Positions 1-5,726 of a stretch of 11,365 nucleotides of DNA are shown here, one piece after another (position 1 is the stretch's first letter; the number at the start of each line of letters is the position of its first letter). The position numbers and the translations under genes were made by a program. Source of the stretch: Bacillota bacterium (GTDB taxonomy: Bacteria > Bacillota > Clostridia > DSM-8532); the NCBI GenBank assembly GCA_023410885.1, contig JAEYPI010000280.1:1-11365 (forward strand), given 5' to 3'. The notes under the pieces are model-generated. The model saw nothing but the letters and a program-made list of their open reading frames with translations, made no database searches and was not told the DNA's origin.

Positions 1-111
1 GGAAGCTTTTTATTTTTGGACGATGTTTGCTACCGGACAAAGTATGAACCTAGTGAAAAGCTAAACAGCTTCGGAAACAGGCTGCGGAATTTTAATTAAG
101 CATAGTATGCT

Positions 112-231
112 TTGCACCCTTGTTCCACACCACCCGCTTGCGCAAATCGAAGATTGCGAGCGCCTAAAGGTGGCAGGTCCCGGGAACCTTGTTAATATTC
201 ACAATAAAGGTGGATTCCCACTAGAGTGCAA
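112..231. other. Nested inverted repeats: possible structured RNA or dispersed hairpin element
   Basis: No gene is visible in positions 1-332. This part can fold into one nested structure. TTGCAC (112-117) pairs with GTGCAA (226-231). GTTCC (122-126) pairs with GGAAC (183-187). CCACC (130-134) pairs with GGTGG (169-173). An apical stem of CGCT, CGCA and AATC against GATT, GCG and AGCG (135-162) closes on a GAA triloop. A closing stem, wide internal loops and a long apical stem would suit a small RNA. I could not match it to 6S, tmRNA, RNase P, SRP RNA, a T-box or a common riboswitch from memory. The strand is undecided. It shares the C-GAA-G triloop and a CCTTGTT word with the repeat array at 1856-2145, so it may instead be a dispersed repeat. 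A separate short hairpin lies at 99-113. Confidence 0.35.
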
Positions 232-248
232 CACAAGCCTCGATCCGT

Positions 249-288
249 AAAAAAACAAGGACAAGATACCTTGCGCATCCTGTCCTTG
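249..288 (-). terminator. Rho-independent terminator of the aldo/keto reductase gene
   Basis: CAAGGACA (256-263) pairs with TGTCCTTG (281-288), extended inward by GAT/ATC (265-267 and 277-279). Read on the minus strand, the stem is followed by seven T residues (complement of the A run 249-255). It lies 45 bases past the reductase stop codon. On the plus strand the stem is followed only by a weak T-containing stretch, so any stop for plus-strand transcripts would be partial. Confidence 0.8.
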
Positions 289-332
289 AATGTTTTACTT
301 AATACTTGTTTAATCGTTACCAGACCAGTGGA

Positions 333-1331
333 CTATAATAAGGTGATGGCTTCATCAATAGCCTTAAGTTCATCCGCGGTAAATTCCGGGCTATGGATGC
401 AACGGACATTGTCTTCAAGCTGTGAGATTTTACTGGCACCAATTAATACTGACGCAACCTTTCCCTCTCTCAAAACCCAGGACAATGCCATTTGAGCAAG
501 GGTCTGGCCACGGTTTTGTGCAATATCATTGAGCTTGGAAACCATGGTCAATTGTTGGGGGGTTATTTTGGCCTTGGTCAGGAAGGGGGAAACACCTCTC
601 CCTGCGCGGGAATCTTCGGGTATTCCACTGAGATAGCGATTGGTGAGCATGCCTTGGGCCAGAGGACTAAAGGCAATGAGTCCAATACCGATCTCTGCCG
701 CATAATCCCTTAATCCGTCGTCCTCTATCCAGCGATTTAAAATGGAATAGCTGGGCTGATGGATGACAAAGGGTGTTTTAAGCGATTTCAAAATGGCATA
801 GGCTTCTTTGAGCTGCTCACGCTTGTAATTGGATAGGCCCACGTAGAGTGCTTTTCCTTGTCTTACTGCACTGTCCAGCGCCAGCATGCTCTCTTCAATA
901 GGGGTGTCGGGATCGGGACGGTGATGATAAAAGATATCCACATAATCAAGACCTAACCGTTTTAGGCTCTGATCCAGACTTGCCAGAATATATTTTCTTG
1001 AGCCGAAGTCACCATAGGGGCCTTCCCACATACCATATCCGGCCTTGGTTGAGATAATCAACTCATCCCGATAGGTGTGAAATTCTTCTTTCAGAATACG
1101 ACCAAAGTTTTTCTCAGCAGATCCGGGAGGTGGCCCATAATTATTCGCTAAATCAAAATGCGTGATGCCTAAATCGAAGGCTTTCGTAACGAGTGCCTTC
1201 ATGTTGGATATATTGTCCACGTCCCCAAAGTTATGCCAAAGCCCTAAGGATACTGCGGGAAGCTTTAGGCCGCTCCGGCCCAAGCGATTGTACTTCATAG
1301 CTGTATAACGGGAAGGATTAGCTGAGTACAT
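333..1331 (-). CDS. Aldo/keto reductase, L-glyceraldehyde 3-phosphate reductase (YghZ/Gpr) type
   Basis: This encodes a cytosolic NADPH-dependent reductase of the AKR superfamily with a TIM-barrel fold, 332 residues long. The catalytic tetrad is visible: D60, Y65, K96 and H137. The stretches LANNYGPPPGSAE, GSRKYILASLDQSLKR, HQPSYSILNRW and FSPLAQGMLT are hallmarks of the E. coli YghZ subfamily. That family reduces L-glyceraldehyde 3-phosphate and methylglyoxal, which suggests aldehyde detoxification. The N-terminus (ANPSRY, then LPAVSLGLWHNFG) lines up with YghZ from its first residues, which supports the ATG at 1331. A TTG three bases upstream (1334) is an alternative. AAGGGG at 1342-1347 is the ribosome site, about 10 bases from the ATG. 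The gene appears monocistronic, with its own promoter (1368-1396) and terminator (249-288). The subfamily call is firm; the physiological substrate is inferred. Confidence 0.93.
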   Translation of the reverse strand: MYSANPSRYTAMKYNRLGRSGLKLPAVSLGLWHNFGDVDNISNMKALVTKAFDLGITHFDLANNYGPPPGSAEKNFGRILKEEFHTYRDELIISTKAGYGMWEGPYGDFGSRKYILASLDQSLKRLGLDYVDIFYHHRPDPDTPIEESMLALDSAVRQGKALYVGLSNYKREQLKEAYAILKSLKTPFVIHQPSYSILNRWIEDDGLRDYAAEIGIGLIAFSPLAQGMLTNRYLSGIPEDSRAGRGVSPFLTKAKITPQQLTMVSKLNDIAQNRGQTLAQMALSWVLREGKVASVLIGASKISQLEDNVRCIHSPEFTADELKAIDEAITLL

Positions 1332-1367
1332 CAAAAATCAACCCCTTATCATTTTATTCTTTCTATA

Positions 1368-1396
1368 TTTATACCCAATAAGGCGTGATCAATCAA
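1368..1396 (-). promoter_or_regulatory. Sigma-A-type promoter of the aldo/keto reductase gene
   Basis: On the minus strand TTGATT (complement of 1391-1396) and TATAAA (complement of 1368-1373) are separated by exactly 17 bases. The predicted start lies about 20-25 bases before the ribosome site. Confidence 0.7.
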
Positions 1397-1458
1397 AAAT
1401 AAGATTAAGGATAGAAAACCGTGGCCCATCCAACGTTACCGCTAGTGTGGGTATAAGC

Positions 1459-1821
1459 TTAAGCGGTATGCTCTCTGCGTTGTACAAACTTTGAGCAGGC
1501 CTTCCTCAAACTTCCATCACATTTTCTTACTGAAAACAGGTCACAAACACCATAGGCAGAAATGGACGCATGGGGATGGAGGACAAAGAATTGACACTCT
1601 GAGCAATGTAAAAAATCAGGCTTTTTGAGATCATCCATGATAAAGAAGCGATGGGAGGAGCAATAATAGTCGGCTGAAACAATACCCTTTTCCCGGCAGA
1701 GGACATCATTTGTAAGACCCAGACGTTTGCCCTTAAGACAGTTCTTACAAGCTTTCTTGACGGGTTGGGTCAAAGCACCGGGCTTAACTCTTTCCTTCAG
1801 ATAATGCGCTTTATTTTTCAT
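1459..1821 (-). CDS. Small cysteine-rich protein, probable two-site zinc or metal binder
   Basis: This is an uncharacterised 120-residue basic protein with nine cysteines and no signal peptide or membrane segment. The cysteines fall into two groups. The first is C25-x2-C28-x13-C42-x11-C54. The second is C73-x2-C76-x16-C93-x7-C101-x7-C109. Each group starts with a CxxC knuckle, so two zinc or other metal sites are plausible; C101 may be spare. The second half, with YGVCDLFSVRKCDGS and RKACSKFV, looks like a conserved signature I associate with small hypothetical proteins of Clostridia, but no function is known to me. The ATG at 1821 is preceded by an AAGGCGG-like ribosome site. A possible promoter partly formed by the adjacent repeat lies at 1847-1874. 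It is divergent from the DUF402 unit and 127 bases upstream of the reductase on the same strand. Confidence 0.75.
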   Translation of the reverse strand: MKNKAHYLKERVKPGALTQPVKKACKNCLKGKRLGLTNDVLCREKGIVSADYYCSSHRFFIMDDLKKPDFLHCSECQFFVLHPHASISAYGVCDLFSVRKCDGSLRKACSKFVQRREHTA

Positions 1822-1846
1822 GGGACTTCCGCCTTGTGTAAATCTG

Positions 1847-1874
1847 ATATTAATTGATTAATACGAAGTATCAA
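1847..1874 (-). promoter_or_regulatory. Candidate promoter of the Cys-rich gene, with its -35 inside the repeat
   Basis: On the minus strand TTGATA (complement of 1869-1874) and TAATAT (complement of 1847-1852) are 16 bases apart, and the gene starts at 1821. The -35 hexamer is the 3' arm of the GAA-loop hairpin of the first repeat unit. The -10 matches TATAAT at only four of six positions, so this is tentative. Confidence 0.35.
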
Positions 1875-2145
1875 TAACTTGGGCTCCCGTTCGAAATCTT
1901 CGATTTCTCTTATGGGTCTAGGCTTGTTAACGGGTCGAGCCTTGTTGGTGCGTCCCGCACCCCTGTTGTTCGTTCCTTTGGGAACGAACTCTGGTAACGG
2001 GTAAGGTTATTAATACGAAGTATCAATAACTTGGGTACCCGTTCGAAATCTTCGATTTCGGTAACGGGTAAGGTTATTAATACGAAGTATCAATAACTTG
2101 GGTACCCGTTCGAAATCTTCGATTTCGGTAACGGGTAAGGTTATT
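1856..2145. repeat. Array of 67-bp hairpin-bearing repeats with one expanded unit
   Basis: Two identical tandem units of 67 bp occupy 2005-2071 and 2072-2138, followed by a truncated start of a third (2139-2145). An upstream unit begins at 1856, is nearly identical to 1907, and then carries about 85 extra bases before the common ending GGTAACGGGTAA at 1993-2004. Each full unit holds two nested hairpins. One has arms GTTATTaATAC and GTATcAATAAC around GAA. The other has arms TACCCGTT plus CGAAATC around TTC. The extra segment holds two different hairpins: GGTGCG/CGCACC around TCC (1947-1961) and GTTCGTTCC/GGAACGAAC around TTTG (1968-1989). Nothing in the array looks coding. It fills most of the gene-free stretch 1822-2244. 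Confidence 0.9.
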
Positions 2146-2196
2146 ATAACATATTACCCAAATATGACCCAGCGCGGCGAAGGTTGGATAAAGATA

Positions 2197-2224
2197 TTGT
2201 TTTTATCTTCTATTCGGGTATAAT
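2197..2224 (+). promoter_or_regulatory. Promoter of the DUF402 / ParB-Bmp unit
   Basis: TTGTTT (2197-2202) and a perfect TATAAT (2219-2224) are 16 bases apart. The predicted transcript starts close to the coding start at 2245, leaving a very short leader. Confidence 0.6.
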
Positions 2225-2244
2225 GATCTAAAAGGACTTACGGA

Positions 2245-2748
2245 GTGATAATGAAGATGCCAAGAATATACCGAATCAGATATATTCCTTCAGAGACCGT
2301 AGACCTGTCTGCAGATACTTTGCTATACCGCGATCAGCAGTATCTCATCACTCAATGGGCCCCCATAAAGCCCAGATCGGACATTGCCGGAGGCATCTCC
2401 TGTGTCTTTCTTGAGAAGGGGTGGAAAATCAGTGCAGTATGGGGTGATGACAAAAAAATCAAGTATTGGTACTGTGATATTATTGAACTCTCATATGATG
2501 CTGTATCCGATACCTACCACCTCTACGACCTGCTAACCGATATTGTTATCTTTGATGACGGACGTGTTCGAGTCATTGATTTAGATGAACTGGCCGCTGC
2601 CTATGAGCAGGGACTTATCACAAAACAGCAACTTTTAACGTCGCTCCGCTGCAGTCACAGTCTCCTTGAACGAGCTTATCAGGTTGATTTACCCGGGCAG
2701 GTCCTTAACATTTTTCGCCATTATGCGGGTTGGGAGTGCAAATTATGA
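2245..2748 (+). CDS. DUF402 family protein (NtdP/FAU-1-like domain)
   Basis: This is a 167-residue soluble protein. The central block, with KYWYCDIIEL (73-82), YHLYDLLTDIVIF (91-103) and IDLDEL (111-116), is the characteristic DUF402 core. Its conserved Asp and Glu residues (D95, D99, D112, D114, E115) coordinate metal in characterised members. Some relatives hydrolyse nucleoside di- and triphosphates (NtdP) and others bind or cut RNA (FAU-1). Which applies here cannot be told. The start is ambiguous: GTG at 2245 has AAAGGA (2231-2236) at 8 bases, while ATG at 2251 has CGGAG directly before it. The stop overlaps the next start as ATGA (2745-2748), so translation of the two genes should be coupled and they probably act together. 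Confidence 0.85.
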   Translation: MIMKMPRIYRIRYIPSETVDLSADTLLYRDQQYLITQWAPIKPRSDIAGGISCVFLEKGWKISAVWGDDKKIKYWYCDIIELSYDAVSDTYHLYDLLTDIVIFDDGRVRVIDLDELAAAYEQGLITKQQLLTSLRCSHSLLERAYQVDLPGQVLNIFRHYAGWECKL

Positions 2749-4703
2749 CAAATGATATGACCGATTACATAAATGCGAGAAAACTGGGGCTTAGGGAATA
2801 TTCTAATTGTATCTCCCAGGGGCGTAACGGGTATCTTCCCTTTTTGGATGGTATTCTCAAGAATATTGATATTGTTTCTGAAGTGGATATGGGTATTGTT
2901 GATATTCCTCTACGGAAAATCAAGGGAACCTACACCTACTTACGCAGTATTTCCTTTGCACACAACTATATGCCGCTTATGGAAGTGGACTCCGAGTTTG
3001 CCTCCAAATGGCAGAATGTGTGCAATATCCAAAACGAAGAGGGTTTAAGGGATGCCATAAAAGTTTACGAATATTTAAACTGGTTTTATATTATAGAGGG
3101 AAACAAGCGCATCAGTGTGCTTAAATACCTGGATGTATACTCCTTCCACGGCCGGGTCACCAGGCTCGTTCCCAAGTATGATGAAAACGACAGAGATATC
3201 CGACTCTACTATGAGTTCATGGATTTTAATAAAAAAACCGGTATCAATGATATCTGGATGTCCAATGAAAAAAGCTTCGAGGAGCTTTGGGAAATAATCA
3301 AGGATTATAAGCCCAAAAGCCGATTTGCCGATGAGTCTGATCGATTTAGGTATTTCTCGAATGCTGTTTATGGTATGTTCCGGCAGGCTTTTTATAAATT
3401 AGGTGGCGACAAGCTCCCCATTACTACCGGAGATGCTTTTTTAGATTTTATTAAAATTCATGGCATAAATGAGGATTATACTGAAGAAGAACTGGAAATG
3501 CGGATTTGGCGGCTTCTTTCCGAGCTCAAATACTATTCGGGCCCTGAAACTGTGGATGTGCAACAAAGCCCGAATTTTAAGCTGGAAAAGGGGATTCTCG
3601 GAAGGCTCACCCATAGGTCCCGCACTGATATCCTAAAGGTTGGATTTGCCCATGCCACCGACAATAAATCCTCCAGTTGGACCTTCTCCCATGAGTTAGG
3701 TCGCATGCATCTCCAGAGTGTACTAAGCGAGAGTGTGAAGACGGTATCAATTTTAAATCTGCCCAAGAGTATTGAGGCAGCTCCTATGCTCCAGGAATTG
3801 GTGGATGACGGATGCCAAATCATTTTTTCCACCACACCCCCGCTTATTAATGCAACCTTGAAAGCGGCAATGGACAATCCCGACTGTAACTTCTTAAACT
3901 GCTCATGCGAGCATTCCTTTAAGCATGTGAATACCTATTTTGGACGTATTCATGAACCCCGGTTTTTGAGTGGTATTGTGGCGGGAGCCATGAGCAAGAC
4001 AGGTAGATTAGGCTATATTGCACCTTTCCCGGTGGTGGATATTCTAAGCGGTCTGAATGCTTTTACACTGGGTGCACGCATGGTAAACCCCAGAGTGGAG
4101 GTTCATGTAGAGTGGACCCTGAGCTGGAATGGCAATGAGCAATTGACTCAGCAGATATCAAAAAGTCTTGCTCAAAGAGGTGTCGATATCATTGCCCATC
4201 ATAATACGCTGGTCAACCGGCAGTTCTCGCGGGAATATGGGGTCTATACCCTGGAATGGAATGACGAGGGGCAAATTGTGCCTGGAAAATATCTGGCGGT
4301 TCCTGTTTGGAACTGGGGTATTTTTTACGAGAAATATATACGGAGCGTACTTGCGGGAGATACCCGATTAGGTGCGGATAACGCCGTTTCCGGAAGGGTG
4401 AGAAATTACTGGTGGGGGTTGGATTCAGGACTTCTTGATTTCTTTTATGCCAAGAATCATGTACCTATTGAGACCCGCAAGCTGGTAGAGTTTTTTAAAG
4501 ACTCTCTTATTTCACAAAGCTACAAGGTTTTTTCCGGACCTATTTATGATATAAAAGGAAATCTAATGGTCGATGAAGGCGAGGAATTGCAAAGAGAACA
4601 AATTTTGACCATGGATTGGCTGGTCAATGGTATTGTGGGTGAGCTTCCTGATATGGAGGATTATCGGTCCATTCAGGATTTGTCAACCGGGAAGATTGTG
4701 TGA
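2745..4703 (+). CDS. Cytosolic ParB-like domain fused to a Bmp/PnrA-type ligand-binding domain
   Basis: A 652-residue protein with two parts. Residues 1-290 contain a ParB/sulfiredoxin-like signature, IIEGNKRISVLKYL (116-129), preceded by a segment like the partition-protein fold. Residues 297-600 resemble the basic membrane protein / PnrA family of purine-nucleoside-binding lipoproteins, with KVGFAHATDNKSS (298-310), YFGRIHEPRFLSGIVAG (398-414) and GRLGYIAPFPV (420-430). Classic Bmp proteins are exported lipoproteins. This one has no signal peptide, lipobox cysteine or membrane segment, so it should stay in the cytoplasm. The ATG at 2745 is preferred: GGGAG at 2732-2736 is well spaced and the start overlaps the DUF402 stop. 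A TTG at 2730 in the same frame is less likely. Nucleoside sensing is a reasonable guess from the Bmp fold and the DUF402 neighbour, not shown. Confidence 0.82.
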   Translation: MTNDMTDYINARKLGLREYSNCISQGRNGYLPFLDGILKNIDIVSEVDMGIVDIPLRKIKGTYTYLRSISFAHNYMPLMEVDSEFASKWQNVCNIQNEEGLRDAIKVYEYLNWFYIIEGNKRISVLKYLDVYSFHGRVTRLVPKYDENDRDIRLYYEFMDFNKKTGINDIWMSNEKSFEELWEIIKDYKPKSRFADESDRFRYFSNAVYGMFRQAFYKLGGDKLPITTGDAFLDFIKIHGINEDYTEEELEMRIWRLLSELKYYSGPETVDVQQSPNFKLEKGILGRLTHRSRTDILKVGFAHATDNKSSSWTFSHELGRMHLQSVLSESVKTVSILNLPKSIEAAPMLQELVDDGCQIIFSTTPPLINATLKAAMDNPDCNFLNCSCEHSFKHVNTYFGRIHEPRFLSGIVAGAMSKTGRLGYIAPFPVVDILSGLNAFTLGARMVNPRVEVHVEWTLSWNGNEQLTQQISKSLAQRGVDIIAHHNTLVNRQFSREYGVYTLEWNDEGQIVPGKYLAVPVWNWGIFYEKYIRSVLAGDTRLGADNAVSGRVRNYWWGLDSGLLDFFYAKNHVPIETRKLVEFFKDSLISQSYKVFSGPIYDIKGNLMVDEGEELQREQILTMDWLVNGIVGELPDMEDYRSIQDLSTGKIV

Positions 4704-4764
4704 TGAACGGTTTTTCCACTTTACAAGCGTTTATCGCAAACCTATGACGAGAAGAATATGAGGA

Positions 4765-5370
4765 CTAAATTTCAAGAATGTGATAATTGTATGTATCGAG
4801 GATTGTGGTTTCCTTATAAACGGTTGCGCGCTGTGCTCGTCCGAATTGCAGGTGCATATGACCATGGAACATGTAGCGGGGTTTGTATTTTTCAAGTAAG
4901 GGTATAAATGCTTTAAATCCTGTGTGACACAGGTCCGTTCCGTCACCTATGCCAAAAGCAGGGGCGTGGGTGACCAGTATATCAAAGCCCTTATTGAAAA
5001 AGAGCTTTGCTCTGAGCTTTTTAATTCTTTTTGCCATTTGCTTTTCTGTGTATTGATAGGGCGGTGCAGAGTTAGAAGGATGTCTGTTGTACCTCAAACA
5101 GCCTCCCAGTCCTATGATGCGAAGCCCATTGAAGACCACAAGCCGATCCTCAATACTGTCACAACCTCCGGGAGGTTCTTTCCGATAGTCGGTATCGTGG
5201 TTGCCGTGAACATAAAATACGGGTGCTTTGATCATGGTTGCGATAAACGAGAGATAGTCGGCTTTTAGGTCTCCGCAGGAAATAACAAGATCAATATCCG
5301 CAAAGTGGTCGGGGTCAAAATGATCCCAAATATATTCGCTTTCCGCGTCGGCCAAAAGCAAAATGCGCAT
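4765..5370 (-). CDS. Calcineurin-like metallophosphoesterase
   Basis: A 201-residue soluble phosphoesterase with the standard dinuclear-metal motifs in order: LADAES (D8), CGDLKAD (D34), GNHD (N57-H58-D59), THAPAFG (H135) and FHGHMH (H169, H171). In motif I the usual D-x-H is D8-A9-E10, so a glutamate stands where a metal-binding histidine is common. The family cleaves phosphomonoesters or diesters, including cyclic nucleotides; no substrate can be named. The start at 5370 is chosen because AGGAGG lies 6 bases upstream on the minus strand and the encoded MRILLLADAE begins the first beta strand of the fold. An in-frame ATG at 5436 would add 22 residues encoded by the 50-bp repeat and is unlikely. 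It converges with the ParB-Bmp gene, 61 bases apart, with no clear terminator between them. Confidence 0.88.
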   Translation of the reverse strand: MRILLLADAESEYIWDHFDPDHFADIDLVISCGDLKADYLSFIATMIKAPVFYVHGNHDTDYRKEPPGGCDSIEDRLVVFNGLRIIGLGGCLRYNRHPSNSAPPYQYTEKQMAKRIKKLRAKLFFNKGFDILVTHAPAFGIGDGTDLCHTGFKAFIPLLEKYKPRYMFHGHMHLQFGRAQRATVYKETTILDTYNYHILEI

Positions 5371-5387
5371 GTTAACCTCCTGCGTTC

Positions 5388-5487
5388 TTAGTATGATGCT
5401 TAGCTGGCTATAAAAAATTAGTTTATTAAGCATCATATTAGTAGGATGCTTAGTTGACTAATAAAAATAGTTGATTAAGTATCGGTC
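5388..5487. repeat. Two tandem imperfect 50-bp repeats upstream of the phosphoesterase gene
   Basis: Copy 1 (5388-5437) and copy 2 (5438-5487) both run TTAGTA, one or two changed bases, then GATGCTTAG, an A/T-rich middle and TTAAG(C/T)ATC. Within each copy GATGCTTA and TAAGCATC (copy 2: TAAGTATC) form the arms of a long hairpin. They lie 17 bases before the start of the minus-strand phosphoesterase gene, covering where its promoter should be, so they may be operators or a transcribed leader. I see no convincing -35/-10 pair there. Confidence 0.7.
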
Positions 5488-5529
5488 AGCACCCCTATTA
5501 TAGGCCTTTGCAAATCGTAATACTATCAT

Positions 5530-5604
5530 TCAGCCTGAAAAAGAAGGCTGATGCAAATTTGAACAGTCAAATTTGCAGATGAAAGTCAATGGGTCGACTT
5601 TCAT
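5530..5604. repeat. Three consecutive hairpins upstream of hom
   Basis: Three perfect inverted repeats follow one another almost without spacer. They are TCAGCCT/AGGCTGA (5530-5551), TGCAAATTTGA/TCAAATTTGCA (5552-5577, 11-bp stem, 4-base loop) and ATGAAAGTC/GACTTTCAT (5579-5604, 9-bp stem, 8-base loop). None is followed by a T run, so they are not standard terminators. They lie upstream of the best hom promoter. They would be in the hom leader only if transcription starts earlier, for example from a weak TTGATT (5471-5476) / TATTAT (5496-5501) pair with a 19-base gap. The rest of 5371-5726 holds the 50-bp repeats and the hom promoter. Confidence 0.75.
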
Positions 5605-5656
5605 GGAGATATTGGTATTATAAGTCATAAAAAATTCCTTCACAAGAGAAAAAAGC

Positions 5657-5685
5657 TTAAACCTAAACATTCCATCTGATATAAT
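5657..5685 (+). promoter_or_regulatory. Promoter of hom-hisI-hisE
   Basis: A perfect TATAAT (5680-5685) is preceded by TGA (5677-5679), giving an extended -10. A weak TTAAAC (5657-5662) sits 17 bases upstream as the -35. The transcript would have a leader of about 35 bases before the ATG at 5727. Confidence 0.6.
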
Positions 5686-5726
5686 AATCACAATAGTGTG
5701 GTCTTTCCGTGAAAGGAGCAATTGAC

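Noticed and set aside
169..190. T-box or cobalamin-riboswitch element suggested by GGTGGCAGGTCCCGGG
   Set aside because: It lacks the T-box AGGGTGGNACCGCG consensus and the remaining conserved boxes of either class, and no suitable gene follows on that strand.
1437..1468. TACCGCT/AGCGGTA inverted repeat as a terminator of the Cys-rich gene
   Set aside because: It has an 18-base loop containing the stop codon and no T tract afterwards.
1848..1860. FNR/CprK-type box in TTAATTGATTAA
   Set aside because: The half-sites are only 2 bases apart instead of 4, and the sequence coincides with the repeat border.
1856..2145. CRISPR array
   Set aside because: Units are contiguous 67-bp repeats without unique spacers, and no cas gene is nearby.
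3533..3877. Minus-strand 114-codon frame inside the ParB-Bmp gene
   Set aside because: It lies wholly within a well-supported gene, shows no ribosome site and has no recognisable domain.
4684..4708. AACCG/CGGTT hairpin followed by T residues as a terminator of the ParB-Bmp gene
   Set aside because: The stem is only 5 bp with a loop of about 15 bases spanning the stop codon, so it is too weak to call.
5371..5436. Longer phosphoesterase starting at ATG 5436
   Set aside because: The extra 22 residues are encoded by the 50-bp repeat, and a much better AGGAGG site serves the ATG at 5370.
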